Notes: generated by a model not told the origin, from the sequence alone. DNA of 35,877 nt from DATJQF01 sp035505995 (GCA_035505995.1 DATJQF010000069.1:1-35877); one strand, 5' to 3'; positions 8,028-16,473 are shown, numbered from the stretch's first letter. A program made the numbers and translations.

Positions 8028-8140
8028 CCCGAAAAGGTTTAAGAAGATTTGGGAAAAACAGGTTCGTACTGAAGACTCTGATTAAAGTTTTGTTTATTGA
8101 TTTTAAAAAAGGTGTGCCCATCCGGGCACACTTTTTTTTT
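8028..8140 (+). ncRNA. Candidate small RNA or pgi leader RNA ending in an intrinsic terminator
   Basis: From the predicted start near 8028 to the terminator T-run ending at 8140 is about 113 nt. No ATG-initiated reading frame of useful length is present on the plus strand. The unit is bounded by an exact -7 box and a strong terminator, so it could be an independent small RNA or a regulated leader of pgi, whose ATG is 40 bp past the terminator. No family was recognised. The 5' end is an estimate. Confidence 0.4.
8112..8140 (+). terminator. Intrinsic terminator upstream of pgi
   Basis: The stem GTGTGCCC (8112-8119) pairs perfectly with GGGCACAC (8124-8131) around a 4-base loop and is followed by nine T residues (8132-8140). 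Six A residues precede the stem, so it could work in both directions. No coding gene on the plus strand precedes it, which is why a short transcript or attenuator is suspected. Confidence 0.85.
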
Positions 8141-8180
8141 GAGTCTTTTCTCTCTATTTTCGCCTGACAAAATCTGACAC

Positions 8181-9536
8181 ATGATCCGGTTGAAGCTTGA
8201 TACCAGCCAGGCTGCTTCCTTCCTGGGCCAAAAGGATCTCGAAGCAGCCCAACAAGAGATCCGGGATTGCCACCGCGTCCTGATGGGAAGAAAAGGGAAA
8301 GGGAAGGATTTCCTGGGATGGCTCGACCTGCCGTCCGGGTTCCCGGAGGAGTTGCTGCAAAGGATCCGATCCGATGCAGAAAAGATCCGAAGCCATTCCG
8401 ACCTGCTGATCGTGATCGGGATCGGGGGATCCTACCTGGGCGCCCGGGCCGTGATCGAGGCGCTGGAGCCTTCTTCGGGTTTGCCTGCGCCCTCCACCGG
8501 AAAGCATCCTCTCAGGGTTCTTTACGCAGGGCATCATCTGGGGGAGGAATACCACAAGTCGCTCCTGCAGATCCTGGATCATTATTCCTATTCCCTTGCC
8601 GTCATCTCCAAGTCCGGCACCACCACCGAGCCTGCCGTGGCTTTCCGGCTGCTGAAGGATCACCTGTTGAAGAAATACGGGGGAAAAGGCGCGAAAGAAA
8701 GGATCATTGCCGTGACCGACGCTTCCCGGGGCGGGCTGAAAAAATTGGCGGATACCCAGGGATACCCGTCCTATGTGATCCCGGACGACGTAGGGGGAAG
8801 ATTTTCGGTGCTGACGCCGGTCGGGCTGATCCCCATCGCCGCTGCAGGTTTCGATATCGTCAGGCTTCTCAGCGGGGCGAGGGAGATGGAGCAGACCCTG
8901 AAGCAGTCCGTTCGTTACGGGGAAAACCCTGCCCAGCAGTACGCCGCCGTTCGCAACCTGTTGTACCGTGCGGGAAGGACCACGGAGATCCTGGCCTCCT
9001 TTGAACCGGGGATGCATTACCTGGCCGAATGGTGGAAGCAGCTGTTCGGGGAAAGCGAAGGAAAAGAGCATAAGGGCATCTTCCCGGCGGCGGTGGGTTT
9101 CACCACAGATCTCCATTCGATGGGTCAGTTTATCCAGGACGGGAGCCGCAACCTTTTTGAGACCGTGCTTTCCTTCGGTCCGGCGAGCACCGGCCCGCTG
9201 GCCGTGCCCGGTGACCCGGAGGACCCGGACGGGTTGAACTTTCTTGCCGGGAAAAGCCTTTACGAGATCAACCGGATGGCCGAACTGGGAACCCGGCTGG
9301 CCCATGTGGACGGCGGAGTGCCCAATATCCGGCTGGAAATGCCGCAGGTGGATGAAGCCGTCCTCGGGGAGCTGCTGTATTTCTTTGAATTCTCCTGTGC
9401 CCTGAGCGGTTATGCATTGGGGGTGAACCCCTTCGATCAGCCGGGGGTGGAAGCCTACAAGAAAAACATGTTCGCCCTCCTGGGCAAGCCCGGGTTTGAG
9501 GAAGAAGGGAAGAAGCTGAGAAAAAGGCTGGAATGA
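8181..9536 (+). CDS. pgi: Glucose-6-phosphate isomerase
   Basis: It interconverts glucose-6-phosphate and fructose-6-phosphate in glycolysis/gluconeogenesis. The 451-residue length fits the short bacterial form. Visible blocks are GIGGSYLGARA (80-90), the sugar-phosphate-binding SKSGTTTE (143-150), and the C-terminal signature region GVNPFDQPGVEAYKKNMF. The ATG at 8181 follows a terminator by 40 bp; a weak -7-like TATTTTCG sits at 8155-8162. The stop at 9534-9536 directly abuts the purN stop on the other strand, so the two genes converge with no spacer. Confidence 0.96.
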   Translation: MIRLKLDTSQAASFLGQKDLEAAQQEIRDCHRVLMGRKGKGKDFLGWLDLPSGFPEELLQRIRSDAEKIRSHSDLLIVIGIGGSYLGARAVIEALEPSSGLPAPSTGKHPLRVLYAGHHLGEEYHKSLLQILDHYSYSLAVISKSGTTTEPAVAFRLLKDHLLKKYGGKGAKERIIAVTDASRGGLKKLADTQGYPSYVIPDDVGGRFSVLTPVGLIPIAAAGFDIVRLLSGAREMEQTLKQSVRYGENPAQQYAAVRNLLYRAGRTTEILASFEPGMHYLAEWWKQLFGESEGKEHKGIFPAAVGFTTDLHSMGQFIQDGSRNLFETVLSFGPASTGPLAVPGDPEDPDGLNFLAGKSLYEINRMAELGTRLAHVDGGVPNIRLEMPQVDEAVLGELLYFFEFSCALSGYALGVNPFDQPGVEAYKKNMFALLGKPGFEEEGKKLRKRLE

Positions 9537-10109
9537 TCAGGCCTTCCTGGCCAGGTTCCGGATCACTTTCGGGTAATAACGGTATTCCAGCCTGTGGATG
9601 CGACGGGCCAGGGATTCGGGAGTATCGTTCTTCCTCACCCGGCAGGTTTTCTGAAGCAGGATCTGCCCTTCATCGTACTTCTCGTTCACCAGGTGAATGG
9701 AGATCCCCGATCGCTTCGCACCGTCGCGGATGACGGCTTCGTGCACCTTCATCCCGTACATTCCCTTACCCCCGTAATTGGGCAGCAGGGCCGGATGGAT
9801 GTTGAGGATCTTCCCGGGGAATGCCTGCAGCAAATATCCGGGCACCATCCACAGGAACCCGGCCAGGATGATCATCGATATTTCCTTTTCCTGAAGGAGG
9901 GATAGAATTGCTTCGCTCTCATAAAATTCCTTCCTTCCGAACACCCTCACCGGCACATTGAATTTCCCCGCCCGCTCCAGGACATACGCATCGGGCTTGT
10001 TGGAGAGCACCAGGACCACTTCCGCCACTTTCGAATTCCGGAAATATTCCATGATCCGCTGCGCGTTGGTACCGTTGCCGGAAGCAAAAATGGCCAGTCT
10101 CTTTTTCAT
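9537..10109 (-). CDS. purN: Phosphoribosylglycinamide formyltransferase
   Basis: PurN transfers a formyl group from 10-formyltetrahydrofolate to GAR in purine synthesis. The 190-residue protein starts MKKRLAIFASGNGTN, the usual N-terminus with its phosphate-binding loop. The catalytic triad is Asn103 and His105 (NIHPALLP) and Asp146 (EKYDEGQILL). A longer frame reaches a TTG at 10133, but that TTG is part of the promoter box TAATTTTG (10138-10131), so ATG 10109 is the true start. It converges with pgi. Confidence 0.95.
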   Translation of the reverse strand: MKKRLAIFASGNGTNAQRIMEYFRNSKVAEVVLVLSNKPDAYVLERAGKFNVPVRVFGRKEFYESEAILSLLQEKEISMIILAGFLWMVPGYLLQAFPGKILNIHPALLPNYGGKGMYGMKVHEAVIRDGAKRSGISIHLVNEKYDEGQILLQKTCRVRKNDTPESLARRIHRLEYRYYPKVIRNLARKA

Positions 10110-10130
10110 CAGTCGGAGGTTCCTTTCCTG

Positions 10131-10138
10131 CAAAATTA
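10131..10138 (-). promoter_or_regulatory. purN: -7 promoter box of purN
   Basis: TAATTTTG (10138 to 10131 on the minus strand) is an exact TAnnTTTG match, 21 bp upstream of the purN ATG. The rest of the gap to acpP (about 250 bp) holds only A/T-rich sequence and the acpP promoter; I saw no other feature in it. Confidence 0.55.
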
Positions 10139-10331
10139 AGAATCGCTGCGAAACCTCCGCCGGCGGGACAAAAATTAGTTGATTTTCAGTTATATCTGCA
10201 GAAAATAACGGGAACCGGATTTTTTTGTTCGGGAGGGTGAAAAACAGGCGGATTTTACTCCTCCAAAGAGCTTGTAATTGTCATATAGTCAGTTCATAAG
10301 ATTTCGCAGAGTTTAAAAAAAAACAAACTAC

Positions 10332-10362
10332 TTGTATATCTGTAATAAAATGTCTTTCTTTG
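10332..10362 (+). promoter_or_regulatory. acpP: Promoter of acpP
   Basis: TTG (10332-10334), a 20-bp spacer, and TTTCTTTG (10355-10362, 7/8 match to TAnnTTTG) give the Bacteroidota -33/-7 layout, 28 bp before the acpP ATG. Confidence 0.45.
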
Positions 10363-10390
10363 CAGTCCGTTTAACCAAAAAAAAGAAAAC

Positions 10391-10627
10391 ATGTCTGACA
10401 TTGCATCAAAAGTAAAAGCTATCATTGTTGATAAGCTGGGCGTGGATGAAAATGAAGTCACGCCTGAAGCAAGTTTCACAAATGATCTCGGTGCTGATTC
10501 CCTCGACACGGTTGAACTGATCATGGAATTCGAAAAGGAATTCGACATTGCCATCCCCGACGATCAGGCTGAAAAAATCAGCACGGTGGGCGAAGCGATT
10601 GCTTACATCGAAAACAACACCAAGTAA
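10391..10627 (+). CDS. acpP: Acyl carrier protein
   Basis: ACP carries acyl chains on a 4'-phosphopantetheine arm during fatty-acid synthesis. The 78-residue acidic protein contains the GADSLDTVELIM block with Ser37 as the prosthetic-group attachment site. It is followed by a terminator-like hairpin and then fabF 122 bp downstream, the normal order of Bacteroidota fatty-acid clusters. Its codons look more AT-rich than its neighbours, as is common for very highly expressed small genes. Confidence 0.97.
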   Translation: MSDIASKVKAIIVDKLGVDENEVTPEASFTNDLGADSLDTVELIMEFEKEFDIAIPDDQAEKISTVGEAIAYIENNTK

Positions 10628-10689
10628 AGGATCTTCCCTATCGGTCAAAACTTTATCTGGTTTCTGATCTGATCTTAAGAAAAAATCAA

Positions 10690-10718
10690 AATCCCTCCTG
10701 ACCAGGAGGGATTCCTTT
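10690..10718 (+). terminator. Hairpin between acpP and fabF, possible partial terminator
   Basis: AATCCCTCCT (10690-10699) pairs perfectly with AGGAGGGATT (10704-10713) around a GACC loop, followed by CCTTTT. The short T-run suggests incomplete termination, which would leave abundant acpP mRNA and a smaller amount of acpP-fabF-rnc read-through. Confidence 0.6.
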
Positions 10719-10749
10719 TAATGGATAAACCCTAAACACCCAATACCCA

Positions 10750-12003
10750 GTGGAACTAAAACGAGTCGTAGTTACCGGTCTTGGCGCGATCACGCCAATC
10801 GGCAACACGGTGGAAGAATACTGGAAAGCATTGATCAGCGGGGCAAACGGAGCCGGTCCGATCACCCGGTTCGATGCATCCAAGTTCAAGACCCGTTTTG
10901 CCTGTGAGGTTAAAGGTTTCAATCCGGAGAATTTCTTCGAAAAGAAGGAGGTCCGCAAATATGACATTTATTCCCATTTCGGGATCGTCAGCGCCGACGA
11001 AGCGGTGAAGGATGCCGGTTTTGATCTTACCAAGGTCGATGTGAACCGCATCGGGGTGATCATGGCTTCGGGGATCGGCGGGCTGGATACCCTGATCTCG
11101 GAAGTGTCTAATTTTCTCAAGGGAGACGGGACCCCCCGGTTCAACCCCTTTTTCATCCCGAAGATGATCTCCGATATCACGGCGGGACATGTATCCATGC
11201 GGTACGGCTTCCGCGGCCCGAATTTCGCCACGGTTTCTGCCTGTGCGTCCGCCGCCAACGGGCTGGTGGATGCCTTCAACTATATCCGGCTCGGAATGGC
11301 CAATGCGTTCGTAGCCGGCGGATCGGAAGCGGCCATCAACCCGGCCGGCGTGGGCGGGTTCAATGCCATGCACGCCCTTTCCACGCGCAACGATGACCCG
11401 GCAACGGCTTCCCGTCCGTTCGACAAAGACCGTGATGGATTTGTCATCGGGGAAGGCGCCGGGGTGCTGGTGTTCGAGGAGCTGGGACATGCGCTGGCCC
11501 GCGGTGCCCGGATCTATTGCGAGGTGGCCGGCGGAGGATTGTCCGGCGATGCCTACCATATGACTCAGCCCCATCCTGACGGGCTGGGCGCTATTCTTTC
11601 CATGCGGAATGCCCTGGAGAATGCGGGGATGAACCCCGAAGAGATAGATCATATCAACACGCACGGAACCGCTACTCCTCTGGGAGATATCGCCGAATCC
11701 AAATCCATCCTGCAGGTTTTCGGCGAACATGCGTATACGCTCAACATCAATTCCACCAAATCCATGACCGGTCACCTGCTGGGTGCCGCCGGCGCCATCG
11801 AAGCCATTGCATCGGTGCTGGCCGTCAAGGAGGATATGGTTCCGCCTACGATCAACCATTTCACAGACGATCCGGAAATTGACGGCAAGCTCAACTTTAC
11901 CTTTAACCGGGCGGCTTCCCGCACGGTCCGCGCGGCCCTGAGCAACACCTTCGGGTTCGGGGGCCACAACGCCAGCATCATCTTCAGGAAATTCAAAGAA
12001 TAA
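10750..12003 (+). CDS. fabF: Beta-ketoacyl-ACP synthase II
   Basis: FabF condenses malonyl-ACP with acyl-ACP in fatty-acid elongation. The 417-residue protein carries the thiolase-fold catalytic set: nucleophile Cys165 in VSACASAANG, His305 in NTHGTATPLGD, Lys337 and His342 in KSMTGHLLGAAGA. The start is GTG at 10750, fitting the usual N-terminus RVVVTGLGAITPIGN. No Shine-Dalgarno site is visible. rnc follows after 9 bp, so the two are co-transcribed. Confidence 0.96.
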   Translation: MELKRVVVTGLGAITPIGNTVEEYWKALISGANGAGPITRFDASKFKTRFACEVKGFNPENFFEKKEVRKYDIYSHFGIVSADEAVKDAGFDLTKVDVNRIGVIMASGIGGLDTLISEVSNFLKGDGTPRFNPFFIPKMISDITAGHVSMRYGFRGPNFATVSACASAANGLVDAFNYIRLGMANAFVAGGSEAAINPAGVGGFNAMHALSTRNDDPATASRPFDKDRDGFVIGEGAGVLVFEELGHALARGARIYCEVAGGGLSGDAYHMTQPHPDGLGAILSMRNALENAGMNPEEIDHINTHGTATPLGDIAESKSILQVFGEHAYTLNINSTKSMTGHLLGAAGAIEAIASVLAVKEDMVPPTINHFTDDPEIDGKLNFTFNRAASRTVRAALSNTFGFGGHNASIIFRKFKE

Positions 12004-12012
12004 TCGCCCGCC

Positions 12013-12759
12013 ATGACCTGGAACCTAAAACCGGTCAGGTATTTTTTTTCTTCCGATAAAAAACTCTCACGGGCCATCCATAACATTTTCGGATTCTATC
12101 CGGGCAATATTTACCTGTACCGGCTGGCCTTCCTGCACAAATCGGCCGGCTCCGATACGGTCCAGGGGATCAAGATCAACAACGAGCGTCTGGAGTTCCT
12201 GGGGGATGCGATCCTGGACGCCGTCACGGCCGAATACCTCTTCCGGACCTTTCCCCTGAAGGACGAAGGGTTCCTGACCGAGATGCGCTCCAAGCTCGTG
12301 AACCGCTCGCAGCTGAACAAGCTCTCGCAGAAAATGGGATTGACGCAGCTGATCCAGCTGGATCCGGACTCCCAGAATGTTTACCGTTCTTTTCACGGCG
12401 ATGCCTTTGAAGCGCTGGTCGGCGCCATTTATATGGACCGGGGTTACGAATTCACCCGCCGGATCGTGCTGGACCGGATCATCAAGAGGTATTTCAACCT
12501 GGACGACCTGATCCAGCAGGAGCTGAATTATAAAAGCAGGATCATCGAGTGGGCGCAAAAAGAGCGGAAGCATATTTCCTTCCACCTGGTCGCGGAAAAA
12601 GGCTCGGGATACCGCAAGCTGTATGTCGTGGAGGTCCGGCTCGGGGAAACGGCCGTTGCCCAGGGGCAGGATCATTCCATCAAGGGAGCCGAGCAGAATG
12701 CCGCAGAGAAAGCCTGGAACAAGCTGAACCCTGATCAGGAAAACCGCGCCGGCGCTTAG
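12013..12759 (+). CDS. rnc: Ribonuclease III
   Basis: RNase III cleaves double-stranded RNA, including rRNA precursors. The 248-residue protein has the catalytic domain (about 20-155) with the signature ERLEFLGDA (58-66) and metal ligands Glu61, Asp65, Asp130 and Glu133. A C-terminal dsRNA-binding domain (about 165-245) ends in the typical KGAEQNAAEKAWNKL helix. It has an N-terminal extension of about 20 residues, as seen in Bacteroidota homologues. It is 9 bp downstream of fabF; fabF-rnc linkage is conserved in the phylum. Confidence 0.95.
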   Translation: MTWNLKPVRYFFSSDKKLSRAIHNIFGFYPGNIYLYRLAFLHKSAGSDTVQGIKINNERLEFLGDAILDAVTAEYLFRTFPLKDEGFLTEMRSKLVNRSQLNKLSQKMGLTQLIQLDPDSQNVYRSFHGDAFEALVGAIYMDRGYEFTRRIVLDRIIKRYFNLDDLIQQELNYKSRIIEWAQKERKHISFHLVAEKGSGYRKLYVVEVRLGETAVAQGQDHSIKGAEQNAAEKAWNKLNPDQENRAGA

Positions 12760-12786
12760 TTCTCAGGGGTTATTTCGCCGGAAAGG

Positions 12787-12817
12787 TTGACCGCCCCTCA
12801 TTTATTCCTTACATTTG
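12787..12817 (+). promoter_or_regulatory. Promoter of the IPExxxVDY/phasin/UbiB operon
   Basis: TTG at 12787-12789, a 20-bp spacer and TACATTTG at 12810-12817 form the best complete Bacteroidota promoter in the window. The ATG follows 19 bp after the -7 box. Confidence 0.7.
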
Positions 12818-12836
12818 TTGTTCATTCCATCGTACC

Positions 12837-13352
12837 ATGGCAAAGAAGATCCTCCTGGATGCCAGAGCTGAGCCGGCTTACTTCAGCCTGATCGGGATCT
12901 CGTGCCATTTGAAGGATTACCGTCTTTCCTATCTCCTGAACCAGCAGCTTGAATTTTCCTTATCCAAGCTGGACGATCTTCCGCATCCCCTGCCCGGGGT
13001 TCAGGAACCTGCGGAGTTTTCCTACTATTATTACCGGGACGAAGACCGGCGCCAGACCTGGTCGCTCATTGCCAACCGGAGCCAGGATGCGATCCTGATC
13101 CCGCCGCTGAAGCAAACCGATTTTCTCCTGCTGGTGGAAGGGGAGTTCAGGAAAGCCCAAAAAGAAGAAGTGCTGCATTCGATCCGGATTATTCCGAACG
13201 TCCTGACCGCCTTTGAGGTCAGCCTGTCGGAAGTGAGAAACCCGGAGATCCTGCTGACGGACATCGAAATGCACCTGATGAAAGTATTTACCCGAAACCG
13301 AAATAAATATCAACCCAAATTAAAATCAACAGGAGGATCCGACCATGTTTGA
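12837..13352 (+). CDS. IPExxxVDY-like family protein, function unknown
   Basis: This 171-residue cytosolic protein matches a small Bacteroidota-specific family named for an IPExxxVDY motif; here the motif reads IPPLKQTDF (about residues 89-97), so the E, V and Y positions are altered. The remainder shows alternating beta and helix with no enzymatic motif. Its place just after acpP-fabF-rnc is the usual location of this family as I recall it, but the pyruvate kinase gene that often follows is replaced here by a phasin-like gene. Its last 8 bp overlap that next gene. Confidence 0.7.
   Translation: MAKKILLDARAEPAYFSLIGISCHLKDYRLSYLLNQQLEFSLSKLDDLPHPLPGVQEPAEFSYYYYRDEDRRQTWSLIANRSQDAILIPPLKQTDFLLLVEGEFRKAQKEEVLHSIRIIPNVLTAFEVSLSEVRNPEILLTDIEMHLMKVFTRNRNKYQPKLKSTGGSDHV
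13331..13336 (+). promoter_or_regulatory. Strong Shine-Dalgarno site before the phasin-like gene
   Basis: AGGAGG ends 8 bp before the ATG at 13345. Such a strong site is unusual in this window, where most genes have none. It lies within the end of the upstream gene, consistent with re-initiation after translation of the IPExxxVDY-like gene. UbiB also has a GGAG at similar spacing. Confidence 0.6.
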
Positions 13353-13671
13353 AGGACTGAAAAAGACGTTTGAGAAGGGAAGGGAATTCGCTTTTGAAAC
13401 GACCGACAAGATCGAGAAAGCCGCAAAGGAATTTGCCGCCGAGAATAACCTGACCCGGGAGGAAGCCAAAAGGCTCATGGACCAGTGGGTGAAAAAAGCC
13501 GCGGAGACGAGGAAGAACGTGGAGAAGCAAGTCATCACCCTCCAGAAATCAGCCATTGACAAGATGAACCTGGTCACCCGGGAAGATCTCATGAAGCTGG
13601 AAGCCCGGCTGGCGAAGCTTGAAAAAGGGCAGAAAGCTCCGGCTAAAAGGAAGGTGACAAAGAAGCCGTAA
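13345..13671 (+). CDS. Phasin-like small coiled-coil protein
   Basis: The 108-residue protein is almost entirely helical and heptad-patterned (about 1-90), highly charged, with a lysine/alanine-rich tail (KAPAKRKVTKKP) like those of phasin-superfamily proteins. Classical phasins coat polyhydroxyalkanoate granules, but no PHA synthase gene is nearby. It overlaps the upstream gene by 8 bp and lies 14 bp before a UbiB-family gene; short phasin-like ORFs beside UbiB/ABC1 genes recur in bacteria, so a helper or regulator role for the kinase-like protein is a reasonable inference. Confidence 0.65.
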   Translation: MFEGLKKTFEKGREFAFETTDKIEKAAKEFAAENNLTREEAKRLMDQWVKKAAETRKNVEKQVITLQKSAIDKMNLVTREDLMKLEARLAKLEKGQKAPAKRKVTKKP

Positions 13672-13685
13672 CCGGAGAGACTGCT

Positions 13686-15335
13686 ATGAAGATCTCTAAG
13701 ATCGGTGTCGCTATGCACGAACTGGGCCGTGCCCGCGAGATCATCGGGATACTCGTTAAATACGGCTTCCAGGAATGGGTCAGCAACAATGGTTTCGGCC
13801 GGTTCCTGGTTTCCAGGAAACGGCTGGCGAATATCGAACGGTTCAACCGGTATGAGCGGACCCGGATGGCATTCGAGGAACTGGGGCCAACGTTCATCAA
13901 ATTCGGGCAGATCGTGGCCGACCGGCCGGATGTGTTTTCCGAAGAGCTGCGGGCCGAGTTACGGAAGCTGCAGGATGAAGCGATCCCGATGCCCGACGAC
14001 CTGGCCATCGCCGAGATCGAGAAGAACCTGGGCCAGCCCATCTCCGGGATCTTTAAGGAATTCGACCGCAACCATCTTGCTTCGGCTTCCATCGCGCAAA
14101 CCTACCGTGCGGTGCTGCTCAACGGGGACGAAGTATGCGTGAAGATCCAGCGGCCGGGGATCCGGAAGAAGATCGACCTCGACCTGAACCTGATGGAATT
14201 CTTTGCTTCCCGCGCCCAGAAGACCAACCCGGAAATGGAAGCTATCAACCTGACCGGGGTGATCAAGGAATTCGGAAAGACCATCCACAAGGAAATGGAC
14301 TTCCGGCATGAAGCGGGGAATGTGATCCGCTTCCGGCATAATTTCGAAGGAGATCCCGATATTTATGTGCCGCAGGTTTACATGGAGTATTCCAAGGAGC
14401 ATATCCTGGTGGAGGAATTCATCGACGGGATCAAGATCAGCGAACTGGTGAAGCTCCGCGAAACCGGGCTGAACCTGGAAGAGCTGGCCCGGAAAGCCAT
14501 CCGGCTGGTCTTCGAGCAGATCTTCAACCATGGGTTCTTCCACGCCGACCCGCATCCCGGCAACCTTTTCCTGAACAAGAACCAGACGCTGACCTTCCTG
14601 GATTACGGGATGATGGGATCGCTGCGTCCGGAGCACCTGGGCTTCCTGGGGAAATATGTGCTGGGCTACCTCAGCCGGGATGCCCATGATATGACCGAGG
14701 CCCTGCTGCTCCTGTCGGGAAAAAGGACGTTCAGCCGGGTCAAGGACCTGGAATTCCAGATCCAGGAAATGCTGGCCCATTACCGGTATCTCACCGTCGA
14801 TCAGATGCATTTCGGCAAGGTGATGAACGAGTCGGTGGACATCATCGTTCACTTCGGGCTGCGGATCCCGCCCAGCATTTACCTGCTGGTGAAATCCCTG
14901 ATGACGATCGAGCGGGTGGCGGTGACCCTGTACCCGGAAATAGATTTTGCACAGGAAATGCAGCCCTATGCCCTGGACCTTATCCGCCGGCAATTCAGCC
15001 CGAAGCAAATCGCCATGGAGGTGTTCGAGGCGCTGAAGGATTATTACAAGCTGATCCGCGAGCTGCCGGCCGAGATCAATGAGATCCTCTCAAGGATCAA
15101 GGAAGGCCAGTTCAAGACCCAGATCGAAGTCAAAGGGCTGGAACCGCTGAACGAGCACATCGACCTGGCCAGCAGTCGTATCGCAACATCCATCGTGATC
15201 GCCTCCCTGATCGTCGGGGCCTCGATCATTTCCCAGTGGGAGCAGCTCCGCTGGGTGGGATCGGTCGTGTTCATGCTGGCCGGATTGCTGGGATTCTGGC
15301 TGCTGATCCGGCTATTCAGGAGAAATAAATACTGA
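13686..15335 (+). CDS. UbiB/ABC1 (AarF) family atypical kinase/ATPase
   Basis: UbiB-family proteins are membrane-bound atypical kinases/ATPases that support isoprenoid quinone or other lipid metabolism. The 549-residue protein has the diagnostic KFGQ (72-75) in the N-terminal extension, an Ala-rich loop variant (ASASIAQTYRA), the ATP-anchoring Lys in VCVKIQRPG, HADPHPGNLF as catalytic loop and LDYGMMG as metal-binding motif. Two C-terminal transmembrane helices (about 496-545) anchor it. It is the third gene of an operon with the IPExxxVDY-like and phasin-like genes. Bacteroidota generally make menaquinone, so a role in ubiquinone is unlikely; the client lipid is unknown. Confidence 0.9.
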   Translation: MKISKIGVAMHELGRAREIIGILVKYGFQEWVSNNGFGRFLVSRKRLANIERFNRYERTRMAFEELGPTFIKFGQIVADRPDVFSEELRAELRKLQDEAIPMPDDLAIAEIEKNLGQPISGIFKEFDRNHLASASIAQTYRAVLLNGDEVCVKIQRPGIRKKIDLDLNLMEFFASRAQKTNPEMEAINLTGVIKEFGKTIHKEMDFRHEAGNVIRFRHNFEGDPDIYVPQVYMEYSKEHILVEEFIDGIKISELVKLRETGLNLEELARKAIRLVFEQIFNHGFFHADPHPGNLFLNKNQTLTFLDYGMMGSLRPEHLGFLGKYVLGYLSRDAHDMTEALLLLSGKRTFSRVKDLEFQIQEMLAHYRYLTVDQMHFGKVMNESVDIIVHFGLRIPPSIYLLVKSLMTIERVAVTLYPEIDFAQEMQPYALDLIRRQFSPKQIAMEVFEALKDYYKLIRELPAEINEILSRIKEGQFKTQIEVKGLEPLNEHIDLASSRIATSIVIASLIVGASIISQWEQLRWVGSVVFMLAGLLGFWLLIRLFRRNKY

Positions 15336-15340
15336 GGAAA

Positions 15341-16363
15341 TCAATAGAGCCCGGAGAACTGCTCCAGGAAGCGAAGGTCGTTTTCGAAGAAAAGCCGGAT
15401 ATCCCTGATCTGGTATTTCAGCATGGCCACCCGCTCGATCCCCATGCCAAAGGCAAATCCCGTATATTCCCGGCTGTCGATTTTACAATTTTCCAGCACC
15501 TGGGGATCCACCATGCCGCAGCCCAGGATCTCCACCCAGCCCGTATACTTGCAGATGTTGCACCCCTTCCCCCCGCAGATGTTGCAGGAAATATCGAGCT
15601 CGCCCGACGGTTCCGTGAACGGGAAATAGGAGGGGCGGAGTCGGATCTCCGTCTTCTCGCCGAACATTTCCCGTGCAAAGAACAGGAGCGTTTGCTTGAG
15701 GTCGGCAAAAGAGATGTTGCGATCCACCGCCAGTCCTTCCACCTGGTGAAAGATGCAATGGGCCCTGGCGGAAATGACCTCATTCCGGTAGACTCTTCCG
15801 GGGAAGATCATCCGGATGGGAGGCCCGGTTCTTTCCATGGTCCGGATCTGGACCGAAGAAGTATGGGTGCGGAGGAGGATATCGGGATTCTTTTCGAGGA
15901 AGAAGGTATCCTGCATATCGCGGGCCGGATGCTCTTCCGGGAAATTCAGGGCGGAAAAGTTGTGCCAGTCGTCCTCGATCTCGCGGTCGTCGGCCACCGT
16001 GTATCCGATCCGGGAGAAGATCTCGATGATCTGGTTCCGGATGATGGAGAGCGGATGACGCGCCCCGGCAGGGATCTGAACCCCCGGTCGTGTCAGGTCA
16101 TTGCCGGTCTCCGGCTGCACCGGCCCCTGTTCCATTGCCTGCTTCAGGGCATCCACCTTCTCCTGGGCTTTTTGCTTTACTTCATTCAGGAGGAGACCGA
16201 TCTCCTTTTTCTGATCGGCGGGGACGTTCTTGAAATCTGCAAACAGATCCTGAAGGACCCCTTTCCGGCCCAGGAAGCGGATACGGAATTGTTCCAGGTC
16301 TCCCACGGTATCAGCCGTGAACTCCTGAATCTCCCTGATCAGCGCCGCGATCCGCTCTTTCAT
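15341..16363 (-). CDS. pheS: Phenylalanyl-tRNA synthetase alpha subunit
   Basis: PheS is the catalytic subunit of the heterotetrameric enzyme that charges tRNA-Phe. The 340-residue protein has an N-terminal coiled-coil arm (about 1-90) followed by the class II core: motif 2 around FPGRVYRNEVISARAHCIFH, the product-binding segment ILGCGMVDPQVL, and motif 3 GMGIERVAML. A Cys-rich stretch CNICGGKGCNIC (about 267-278) could bind zinc. pheT is not adjacent. It converges on the UbiB-family gene with 5 bp between stop codons. Confidence 0.96.
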   Translation of the reverse strand: MKERIAALIREIQEFTADTVGDLEQFRIRFLGRKGVLQDLFADFKNVPADQKKEIGLLLNEVKQKAQEKVDALKQAMEQGPVQPETGNDLTRPGVQIPAGARHPLSIIRNQIIEIFSRIGYTVADDREIEDDWHNFSALNFPEEHPARDMQDTFFLEKNPDILLRTHTSSVQIRTMERTGPPIRMIFPGRVYRNEVISARAHCIFHQVEGLAVDRNISFADLKQTLLFFAREMFGEKTEIRLRPSYFPFTEPSGELDISCNICGGKGCNICKYTGWVEILGCGMVDPQVLENCKIDSREYTGFAFGMGIERVAMLKYQIRDIRLFFENDLRFLEQFSGLY

Positions 16364-16473
16364 TGGTTAGTTCCGGGTTTCGGGTTTTTCGAACACAGAT
16401 TCCACTGAATCAACAGATGTACACAAGATCATAAGTGATTGCCGGCATGATTATCATTCACTGCCGCTGCAAC

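Noticed and set aside
10756..11967. 403-codon minus-strand frame opposite fabF
   Set aside because: Shadow of fabF; no promoter or recognisable domain.
12760..12810. Terminator after rnc
   Set aside because: AGGGG and CCCCT are present but separated by a large loop and lack a proper T-run.
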